NCBI RefSeq assembly: GCF_016598535.1
Contig: NZ_CP066779.1
Coordinates: 868,001 to 932,000, forward strand
Source of the DNA: Rhodococcus sp. P-2
Lineage (GTDB): Bacteria; Actinomycetota; Actinomycetes; Mycobacteriales; Mycobacteriaceae
Length of the DNA stretch: 64,000 bases
Direction of reading: 5' to 3'
Shown: piece after piece, positions 57,510 through 64,000 of the stretch
Layout of the letters: the number at the start of each line of letters is the position of its first letter
Numbering within the stretch: position 1 is the first letter of the stretch
Made by a program: the position numbers and the translations under genes
The notes under the pieces: generated by a model
The model's input: only the letters and a program-made list of their open reading frames with translations
What the model was told of the DNA's origin: nothing
The model's database searches: none

Positions 57510-58922
57510 ATGGTGATTCGACGCGCGACAAACACCTGTGCCGCATTCGTGATCGTTGCCTTCACAGTTCTCGCCGGGGCGGGTGGCGCATCGAGTGCGG
57601 TTCCTTCCCCCATCGATCCTGCAATGCTGCCCGAGGACGGTCCGCCCGCACCTCCCCACCCCACCGAACAGCGAACCCTGTGCGTCCCCGCCGTAGCGGG
57701 TGGTGACGGTGCGGATATTCCACGTTCTCAACAGGATCTGGGATTCGATTCGGTGTGGCCGATCACCCGAGGGGCAGGGCAGCGAATTGCTGTCATCGAC
57801 ACCGGCGTCAGCAGACATCCCCGGCTACCTGCACTCGAAGGCGGCGGTGACTATGTCGGGACCTCCGACGGCGCCGATGATTGTGACTCACATGGAACAG
57901 TCGTGGCGGGTCTCATCGCCGCCCAGCAGGTCGAGGGTTCCGGATTCACCGGAGCTGCGCCGGACGCACAGATCATCTCGATCAGGCAGTCCAGTGCCGC
58001 TTTCTCGGTGACCGGCCAACGCGAAGACCCTGCTGTAGCCGAGAACTCGTCTGGCTACGGAAACGTCGACACCATGGCATCGGCGGTCCGTCACGCTGCG
58101 GACATGGGTGCAAGCGTCATCAACATCTCCGAAGTCGCCTGTAAGCCTGCCGGGGACGGGATCAACGACCAACGACTCGGCGCTGCAATCGAATACGCCA
58201 CGATTGCGAAGAACGTCGTAGTCGTCGCTGCTGCAGGTAACGTCGGATCAGGAGGGTGCAAGAACCAGAATCCACCGCCGGATCCCCTCGCTCCCCTAGC
58301 CGATCCGTGGGACTCGGTTGTGACGATTGCCAGTCCGGCTTGGTACGACGACTATGTCCTCACCGTCGGGTCGGTAGACCCCACCGGCGCCGCCAGCTCA
58401 TTCAGCCTCGGCGGTCCATGGGTCGACGTGGCGGCGCCCGGCACCGGAATCACCTCGCTTCACCCGGCATCACCCGGTCTGACCAACGGGGTTTACGGCC
58501 CTGACGGCGCCGTACAGTCGTTCAACGGGACCAGTTTCGCTGCGCCCTATGTCGCGGCAACCGCCGCACTGGTCCGGTCGGTTCACCCGGAACTGACTGC
58601 GCTCGAGGTCATGCGACGTATCGAAGCCACGGCCCACGCTCCGGCGCAGGGTTGGAATCCCTACGTCGGTCACGGCGTCATCGATCCACTCGCTGCGGTA
58701 ACTGGCGAATTGGCACCGGGGGAACCCGTCCAGGTCCATCATCAGTCGGTATCGATCGATCCCCTACCCACGCCGCCGACCCCCGACAACCGATCTCGCG
58801 ACGCGGCACTCGTCGGAGCCGGAACGGTCGGCACCCTCGCCCTACTGACGCTGTTGGCATCGATGCCCCTTCGTCGAGTCATTCGTCGGCATCTTCCCGA
58901 ACGCCGGAACATCGATCTCTGA
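57510..58922 (+). CDS. mycP4: ESX-4 mycosin protease MycP
   Basis: MycP is the membrane-anchored subtilisin-like protease needed to stabilise the ESX complex. The ATG at 57510 gives 470 aa. A signal peptide is followed by the S8 triad Asp97 (VIDTG), His128 (DSHGT) and Ser342 (NGTSFAAP), the oxyanion Asn in AAAGNVGSGG, and a C-terminal helix (about 440-460) that anchors it with the domain outside. A proline-rich segment (PLPTPPTPDN) precedes the anchor. It lies 14 bp after eccD and converges on eccB. Confidence 0.96.
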   Translation: MVIRRATNTCAAFVIVAFTVLAGAGGASSAVPSPIDPAMLPEDGPPAPPHPTEQRTLCVPAVAGGDGADIPRSQQDLGFDSVWPITRGAGQRIAVIDTGVSRHPRLPALEGGGDYVGTSDGADDCDSHGTVVAGLIAAQQVEGSGFTGAAPDAQIISIRQSSAAFSVTGQREDPAVAENSSGYGNVDTMASAVRHAADMGASVINISEVACKPAGDGINDQRLGAAIEYATIAKNVVVVAAAGNVGSGGCKNQNPPPDPLAPLADPWDSVVTIASPAWYDDYVLTVGSVDPTGAASSFSLGGPWVDVAAPGTGITSLHPASPGLTNGVYGPDGAVQSFNGTSFAAPYVAATAALVRSVHPELTALEVMRRIEATAHAPAQGWNPYVGHGVIDPLAAVTGELAPGEPVQVHHQSVSIDPLPTPPTPDNRSRDAALVGAGTVGTLALLTLLASMPLRRVIRRHLPERRNIDL

Positions 58923-58936
58923 ACCGTCAGCGCTGT

Positions 58937-60403
58937 TCAGTTCACCGGAGCGGCCGGCGCTGTATCGGGGGCGACTCCGTCGTGAGCTATCAGTGCGTTT
59001 TCCTTCTCGAGCGCAGGACCTGATGCAAGTAGGTCGAGCATCTGCCACGGCGCGCGATCAGGAGTTCGCGTCAATCCGAGTGCGCGAGCCGAGGTTTCGT
59101 CCGGAACTCCGTATTTCACACCGGTATCGGATACGTAGAACACTCCGTCGCGCCTGGTGCTGCTCGTCTCGATTCCGGTCGCTTGAACAAATCCGCCGAA
59201 TCCCTGTTCGACATGGACGCTGTCGAGATTGTCACCCGATCCGTCCGCCTGCGCCAGGGATACCAACTTGCCCCCCTCCGGGATCGGAACCTGCAATCCA
59301 GCGACGAGTTTCAGCGTTGCAGAACTACTTTCGCCGCCCTCGACTGCAGGCGAGGGAGCCCATTGCAGACAGCCGACAGGTGCGCCGCGATCATCGACGA
59401 TCTCCGGAACCGCCTGCGGCAACGAGTCGACGGTCAACTCGTTCACCGAGGGAATACGACTGATGGCATCAGGGGTGACGCTCGTGATCCCGGTGGCGCC
59501 CTGTGAATCCGAGAAGTAGATCAGTTGAGCGACTGCCGCGCCGACCTTCTGGATACCGTTCTCGAGTACCACGTAGTACTGCGGTTCCGCACCCGCCGAA
59601 ACCTGGACGACGGAGCCGACAGTTTTGTTCTGCAGAGGAAACCGGGGTGCTGAGCCCAGTTCGGGAATTCGCGGAGCGTCGACGCGCGGAACTTCGGGAA
59701 TCGAATTGAGGAATCCGGTACTGATCGGTCGCGCCTGTGCCCCTTCCAGCCCCAAAGCCCGCGTGATCGCCGGATTGTCCACATCGATTTCCGCTCGCTT
59801 TCCGTCGTACACGAGAAAGTGATCGGAACCCGACTTCACCAGGAATGCACGGTCATTCGTCAGATATGTCGTGTTTTCACCGACATTGGACGAGCCGACC
59901 AGGACCGAAGTCGTCAACGATTTTCTCCCGTCGGATCCGACGGAATCGCAAACCGTCCACAATGCGTTGGTCGGGTCGGCCGATTCCGGCAGCGCGGACG
60001 GTGCGCCGGGAATGCCGACGAGCGCGCCCCGTGGTTCCGCCTCGACCTCGGATGCCTTGACTATTGCCGGTTTTCCTGGCGAACCCAGAATCAGTCGTGC
60101 CGAGGCCAAGTTCAGCACAGGGCGAAAAGTACCCTCCATGGCGACGAACATCGCGCCCGATTCCTTTGCAACGACGATATCTGCATCGCCGATCTTGTCC
60201 TGTGGCCGAAACAGAGCGAGTACCGCGCAACCCGCCAATCCCAGTGCAGCGAGGACTATTCCGACGGTGAAGGCGCGCGACTGTGACCGCATCGGATCGT
60301 GAAGCATCCGAACGTCTCGTCTGACCAGCGCGTGTTCCATCCGCCTGACCAAGAATCGGTACCCGTTGACCTGCCAGCGAGTGGTAGGTGTCGCAGCCAT
60401 CAT
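58937..60403 (-). CDS. eccB4: ESX-4 membrane protein EccB
   Basis: EccB has one membrane helix and a large periplasmic domain that dimerises at the pore. The 488-aa product starts TTRWQVNGYRFLVRRMEHAL, the family start, with the helix at about 44-68 (VGIVLAALGLAGCAVLALF) and the beta-rich repeat domain after it. Two Cys (CDSVG, VGCLQW) likely form the disulfide of the family. GGGGGGA precedes two adjacent ATG codons at 60403 and 60400. It is divergent from eccE by 97 bp and converges on mycP with a 14-bp gap. Confidence 0.95.
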   Translation of the reverse strand: MMAATPTTRWQVNGYRFLVRRMEHALVRRDVRMLHDPMRSQSRAFTVGIVLAALGLAGCAVLALFRPQDKIGDADIVVAKESGAMFVAMEGTFRPVLNLASARLILGSPGKPAIVKASEVEAEPRGALVGIPGAPSALPESADPTNALWTVCDSVGSDGRKSLTTSVLVGSSNVGENTTYLTNDRAFLVKSGSDHFLVYDGKRAEIDVDNPAITRALGLEGAQARPISTGFLNSIPEVPRVDAPRIPELGSAPRFPLQNKTVGSVVQVSAGAEPQYYVVLENGIQKVGAAVAQLIYFSDSQGATGITSVTPDAISRIPSVNELTVDSLPQAVPEIVDDRGAPVGCLQWAPSPAVEGGESSSATLKLVAGLQVPIPEGGKLVSLAQADGSGDNLDSVHVEQGFGGFVQATGIETSSTRRDGVFYVSDTGVKYGVPDETSARALGLTRTPDRAPWQMLDLLASGPALEKENALIAHDGVAPDTAPAAPVN

Positions 60404-60500
60404 TCCCCCCGTGCCTTACATCCCCTTGCGAAGACACAGTACAGTTTCGCCGGGGCGGAAATTTTCGGGTAGTTCGCAGGTCAGGTATCGGGGAGGAACC

Positions 60501-62141
60501 GTGGACCGATCGCGGTTGAGGCATTGGCCGTCGTCGCACAGGATTTCGACGCACGAATTCGTGTCGGCACAGATTCTCGGAATCGGTGCGGGCGGAATCG
60601 CGATGGCCAGTGGGCTGGATTGGCTCTGGGCGCTGGCAATCGGTTGTATGGTTGCCGGATCAATGCTGCTTCATGTGGGCGGTTGGTCGGTAATGTCCTG
60701 GATTGTCAAGTACTTTCGCTTTCTGCGCCACAAGGACGTCGGCGGCGGCACGATCGTCAGTTTTCACTCCCCCTCCGAGCAGTCGATCGGGCTCCGAGTG
60801 GAGGGATCTTCACTCGTCGCTGTCGTCGAGATCGCTCCCCCACGCGACTACCTGACCAGAATCGGGCGTCATTCGTTCGACGCTTCCCACCTTCTTCCCA
60901 CGGCAGCCCTCGCCAATTGTCTGTATCAGCACGATATTTCACTGACCGGCATCGACATTGTCAGTCACGGATACCGCGCCGCATCGGGAACGCCGGCCAC
61001 CGAAGTCTACGAACGTCTCATCGGACCACTACCGGCCACCGCCACCAGAAGTGTCTGGCTTGCTCTACGTTTCGACGCTTTGGAGGGTGGTGCAGCAGTC
61101 GAACGCCGAGGCGGGGGCGAACAGGGCGCGGGTCGCGCGATCGCTGTTGCCGCAAATCGTGTCATCCGGGTGCTCGATTCAACGGGATGCAAGGCGCGGA
61201 TCCTGACCGCACCGGAGATCGCATCGTCCACAGCCCAGGTGACAAGAGGAGTCGCCAGCCACGAGGTCACCGAAACGTGGCGAAGTACCCCCTTGCCCGG
61301 CGTGTCCAACGTCGGATACGGGATCGAACCCCGCTTCATCACAGCCGCGACCCTGACTCAGGTATGGGCCGTGGCAACGGTCGGGACGTCCGTGACAATT
61401 CGGTTGCGCCCGACCGGCGAACGCGGAACGGCGAAGGTCAGTGCGACCTGTCGCTTCACCACACGCAATCCACCTGAGAACGCACCGCTGGCCGGTTTGG
61501 TCTCGCTACGTGGGCGCCAGCGCGACGGATTGCTGACCAACTTGCCGACCGCACTGACCGCGCTGGATCCGATCACGCCGCACATCCGTATGGACGGCGG
61601 CAGACTCGACTCACTCGCTCTGCCCCTGGCCGGCTGCGGCCAGCTCATCGGCTCGGACCGAAACGGGCACGGCGTCACGGCAAGAATCTCGGGACCCGGC
61701 GTCAACACCGTTTTCGTCGCGGGCGAACTCTATCTGGCTCAACAGTTGATCTTTCGAGCCATTGCGACCGGCGCACGAGTACTCGTCCACACCGATCGAC
61801 CGGACGCCTGGACCCCGCTCACCGACTCCATGGGAGTGCCTGACCGACTCCGTGTGTCCGGGCAGGGTGGAGGATCTGAGGGAGCCTTCGACACCGTCCT
61901 GTTCGACGGCGTCGTGGGCCTACCTCCGCGTGCGGGCGTGACCGCGATCTACGTATACGGACATCCCCGCCAATGGCCTCGGATCGACCCTGAAATCTCG
62001 ATAGTTCAGCCATTCGCACTCGGTGACAAGATCACGGTCGAAACCGGCCGCACGCGCGTTGAACTGACTCTGGTGACCATTGCTTCCGAGACCTCGTTCA
62101 TCGGCCGTCCACGAGCCGGCGACGCTCACCAGATGGCGTGA
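60501..62141 (+). CDS. eccE4: Type VII secretion protein EccE
   Basis: EccE is the fifth core component of the membrane complex. The GTG at 60501 behind GGGGAGG gives 546 aa. A basic N-terminus is followed by two adjacent membrane helices (about 26-70), then YFRFLRHKDVGGGT and a long cytoplasmic-type domain (SVWLALRFDALEGGAAVERRGG, RFTTRNPPENAPLAGLVSLRGRQRDG) and a C-terminal part (FDTVLFDGVVGLPPRAGV) as in EccE proteins. M. tuberculosis ESX-4 has no eccE, but other actinobacteria carry one in this locus. It is divergent from eccB and ends before a convergent FMN reductase. Confidence 0.85.
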   Translation: MDRSRLRHWPSSHRISTHEFVSAQILGIGAGGIAMASGLDWLWALAIGCMVAGSMLLHVGGWSVMSWIVKYFRFLRHKDVGGGTIVSFHSPSEQSIGLRVEGSSLVAVVEIAPPRDYLTRIGRHSFDASHLLPTAALANCLYQHDISLTGIDIVSHGYRAASGTPATEVYERLIGPLPATATRSVWLALRFDALEGGAAVERRGGGEQGAGRAIAVAANRVIRVLDSTGCKARILTAPEIASSTAQVTRGVASHEVTETWRSTPLPGVSNVGYGIEPRFITAATLTQVWAVATVGTSVTIRLRPTGERGTAKVSATCRFTTRNPPENAPLAGLVSLRGRQRDGLLTNLPTALTALDPITPHIRMDGGRLDSLALPLAGCGQLIGSDRNGHGVTARISGPGVNTVFVAGELYLAQQLIFRAIATGARVLVHTDRPDAWTPLTDSMGVPDRLRVSGQGGGSEGAFDTVLFDGVVGLPPRAGVTAIYVYGHPRQWPRIDPEISIVQPFALGDKITVETGRTRVELTLVTIASETSFIGRPRAGDAHQMA

Positions 62142-62156
62142 TCGTGCCGGTTCCGA

Positions 62157-62714
62157 TCAGCCGGGGTAGGGGTCACTCGCACGCAACGTCCGCAATCCGC
62201 TCCCCCACCAATGCAATTCACGAATCATCTTCTCGCGTGCATCGATCGCGATCGAATCGACGTCGAACGGCTGGTGTCCGAATTGCTTACGTACCCGATG
62301 AATGGTCACGCACTGACGCACCGAGACCATGTGCAGCTCCGCCACCACTTGCCTCAGCTGTTCGACGGCCCGAACACCACCTGAAATCCCGCCGTAGGAC
62401 ACGAAACCGATCGGCTTGGCCCGCCACTCGTGTTTCACGGAGTCGAATGCGGTCTTCAGAGCGGCCGGATACCCGTGGTTGTATTCCGAGGTCACGGCAA
62501 CAACCGCGTCGGCGCGCCCGATTCGCTTGCGAAAATCCTCCGTAACAAGTGAGTCCGAGAAGTCCTGGGGCAACGACAACTCCTCGAGATCGATCACCGA
62601 CACGTTCCACGACGGATTCGCGGTTGCTTCCTCGACAAACCAATCCGCCACTGCGCGTCCTATTCGCCCCTCACGGACCGAACCTACGATGACTTCGACG
62701 TTCAAAGGTGCCAT
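62157..62714 (-). CDS. NADPH-dependent FMN reductase-family flavoprotein
   Basis: The ATG at 62714 (MAPLNVEVIVGSVREGR) gives 185 aa; the longer frame is not supported. The flavodoxin-like fold has the FMN phosphate loop GSVREGRIGRAVADWF and the second flavin segment SEYNHGYPAALKTAFD, both diagnostic of the NADPH_FMN_red/quinone-reductase family. It should reduce FMN, quinones or azo compounds in the cytoplasm. It lies 22 bp after the TetR gene on the same strand, so it may be co-regulated. Confidence 0.9.
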   Translation of the reverse strand: MAPLNVEVIVGSVREGRIGRAVADWFVEEATANPSWNVSVIDLEELSLPQDFSDSLVTEDFRKRIGRADAVVAVTSEYNHGYPAALKTAFDSVKHEWRAKPIGFVSYGGISGGVRAVEQLRQVVAELHMVSVRQCVTIHRVRKQFGHQPFDVDSIAIDAREKMIRELHWWGSGLRTLRASDPYPG

Positions 62715-62736
62715 GAACGTCGATGCTAGCGACTGG

Positions 62737-63315
62737 TCACGCAGTGATCCCATCCGTGATGAGTGCGGCCAATTCCCTATAGGCGCTGGCATCGTCCAGT
62801 CCTGTTGCCCGGTAGACCGCTCGTTGCTGGATCCGAACCATCGTCGCCGCGGCGGCATCGGCCACAAATGATGCGTGTACCTGCCGGAATGCGCCCGAAT
62901 CCACGCCCTCGACGATGAGCGCTCGCACACGATCAGCAGCAATTGACGTGTTCTTCTCGTAAACCTGGCTCGCCGACGCCGATTCGGCCAGGTCTTCCAT
63001 GAATTGACTGGACGCCGCGGACAAGCGATCGCCGACTGCTTCGAGATAGACCGCCACTCGACGAGTGGGTGTCGCTTCTGCGGTCACGGCACTCTCCACC
63101 GCATCGGTCGCCGCACGGAAGAAGTGAACCGTGACGGCCCGCACCAGATCCTCTTTTCCCGCTGCCACGGTGTACAAGGTGCTCTTGGAGCAATGCAATC
63201 GGGCTGCGATCTCGTCGAGCGTGAAGTGGGCGAAACCCTCACTCAAGAACAGCTCGACCATTTGGTCGAACAGTTCAGCCCTGCGTGCAGTCGTCTTGTG
63301 AGCCACCCTTGCCAT
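62737..63315 (-). CDS. TetR-family transcriptional regulator
   Basis: The 192-aa protein has a TetR_N helix-turn-helix (LFDQMVELFLSEGFAHFTLDEIAARLHCSKSTLYTV, residues ~16-52), then a helical ligand domain. It is divergent from an acyl-CoA dehydrogenase gene and probably represses it and its own operon, including the FMN reductase. Similar TetR/acyl-CoA dehydrogenase pairs respond to acyl-CoA esters; the ligand here is inferred from that pairing. The palindromes at 63314-63350 are the likely operator and start at its own first codon. Confidence 0.9.
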   Translation of the reverse strand: MARVAHKTTARRAELFDQMVELFLSEGFAHFTLDEIAARLHCSKSTLYTVAAGKEDLVRAVTVHFFRAATDAVESAVTAEATPTRRVAVYLEAVGDRLSAASSQFMEDLAESASASQVYEKNTSIAADRVRALIVEGVDSGAFRQVHASFVADAAAATMVRIQQRAVYRATGLDDASAYRELAALITDGITA

Positions 63316-63350
63316 ACTGAAAACAGTACTGCAGTATCGTTCACAGTACT
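63314..63350. promoter_or_regulatory. Nested palindromic operator between TetR and acyl-CoA dehydrogenase genes
   Basis: ATACTG (63314-63319) and CAGTAT (63332-63337) form an inverted repeat whose centre contains the self-complementary CAGTACTG (63324-63331). A second ACAGTACT lies at 63343-63350. The cluster covers the divergent promoters, a typical TetR operator arrangement. Confidence 0.6.
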
Positions 63351-63372
63351 ACCGTCTAGCTAGGAGCCGACC

Positions 63373-64000
63373 GTGCCCGTCGAACGCCTCATGCCCAGCC
63401 AAGAAGCTCGCGATCTCATCGAACTGACGCGTGATGTCGCGGACAAGGTACTCGCGCCCAAGGTCAACGAATACGAAAAAGCCGAGAAGTACCCAGACGG
63501 CGTGTTCCCCGCACTCGGACAGGCAGGACTACTGAGCCTTCCGTATCCCGAGGAGTTCGGCGGCGGTGATCAGCCTTACGAGGTCTACCTCCAAGTCCTC
63601 GAAGAAATCGCCTCGCGCTGGGCAGCGGTTGCAGTGGCGGTCAGTGTCCACAGTCTGTCGTGCTTCCCGCTGTTCACCTTCGGCACCGACGAACAGAAGA
63701 ACCGCTGGCTCCCGGACATGCTGGGCGGCAACACCATCGGCGCGTACAGCCTCTCCGAAGCGCAGGCCGGGTCCGACGCCGCCGCATTGTCGTGCAAGGC
63801 GACGCCCACCGACGGCGGCTACCGCGTCAACGGCTCGAAGGCGTGGATCACCAACGGCGGCAAGGCAGACTTCTACAACCTCTTCGCCCGCACCAGTGAC
63901 GACGGCTCACGTGGCATCTCCTGCCTCCTGGTGGACAAGGACACCGAGGGCCTCAGCTTCGGTAAGCCCGAAGAGAAGATGGGACTACGCGCGGTCCCCA
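63373..64000 (+). CDS. Acyl-CoA dehydrogenase, N-terminal part (3' end beyond window)
   Basis: A GTG behind TAGGAG opens a frame that reaches the window edge (209 codons). It shows the acyl-CoA dehydrogenase N-terminal helical domain (ARDLIELTRDVADKVLAP) and the flavin-domain signature GAYSLSEAQAGSDAAAL followed by ITNGGKADFYNLFARTSD. The family oxidises acyl-CoA to trans-2-enoyl-CoA using FAD. The C-terminal domain with the catalytic Glu is outside the window. It is divergent from the TetR gene. Confidence 0.93.
   Translation, partial: MPVERLMPSQEARDLIELTRDVADKVLAPKVNEYEKAEKYPDGVFPALGQAGLLSLPYPEEFGGGDQPYEVYLQVLEEIASRWAAVAVAVSVHSLSCFPLFTFGTDEQKNRWLPDMLGGNTIGAYSLSEAQAGSDAAALSCKATPTDGGYRVNGSKAWITNGGKADFYNLFARTSDDGSRGISCLLVDKDTEGLSFGKPEEKMGLRAVP

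Overview
The window reads as chromosomal DNA of a mycolic-acid actinobacterium, most likely Rhodococcus (erythropolis/qingshengii type). The basis is a moderately high GC content, many GTG starts, apparently leaderless genes, and a long gene order shared with Mycobacterium tuberculosis from guaA/choD/guaB through groEL1, tsaD, alr, glmS, glmM and rplM to the ESX-4 locus (Rv3396c and Rv3409c-Rv3450c, recalled rather than searched). No phage, insertion sequence, CRISPR array, rRNA or tRNA was seen.

1-11.8 kb is envelope stress and transport. A truncated methyltransferase is divergent from an HxlR regulator. A VanY-like lipoprotein carboxypeptidase, a PAP2 phosphatase and an OmpR-type two-component system follow, then two MFS transporters. 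The second MFS gene lies downstream of a LuxR-type two-component system whose kinase carries a PspC domain. That system is divergent from a PspC/LiaF-like membrane protein, and three CAGGG/CCCTG palindromes sit between them (an EsrISR/LiaFSR-like module).

11.8-30.7 kb holds purine synthesis (guaA, guaB3, guaB), a choD-type oxidase, two secreted Ig-repeat proteins, sigD-rsdA, whiB3, a fasciclin lipoprotein with sigK-rskA, and groES-groEL1 under a perfect CIRCE operator. A sequence matching the published SigK promoter consensus lies upstream of the fasciclin gene.

30.8-46.6 kb holds a Tat-exported metallophosphoesterase, a potassium-channel protein, a membrane-anchored Hsp70-like protein, the tsaD-rimI-tsaB-tsaE-hydrolase-alr-nnr block, a cupredoxin lipoprotein, glmS, and a coupled three-gene operon of small secretion-like proteins (Rv3440c/Rv3439c type).

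46.7-62.1 kb holds glmM, rpsI, rplM and a complete ESX-4 type VII secretion locus: esxT, esxU, an Rv3446c-family protein, eccC, eccD, mycP, eccB and an eccE, a component absent from the M. tuberculosis ESX-4. The window closes with an FMN reductase, a TetR regulator with its operator, and the start of an acyl-CoA dehydrogenase.

The strongest leads are the EccE-containing ESX-4, the actin/Hsp70-like fold suggested for its Rv3446c-family protein, the palindrome-controlled PspC stress module with its linked efflux pump, and a 44-bp palindromic element present twice in opposite orientations.
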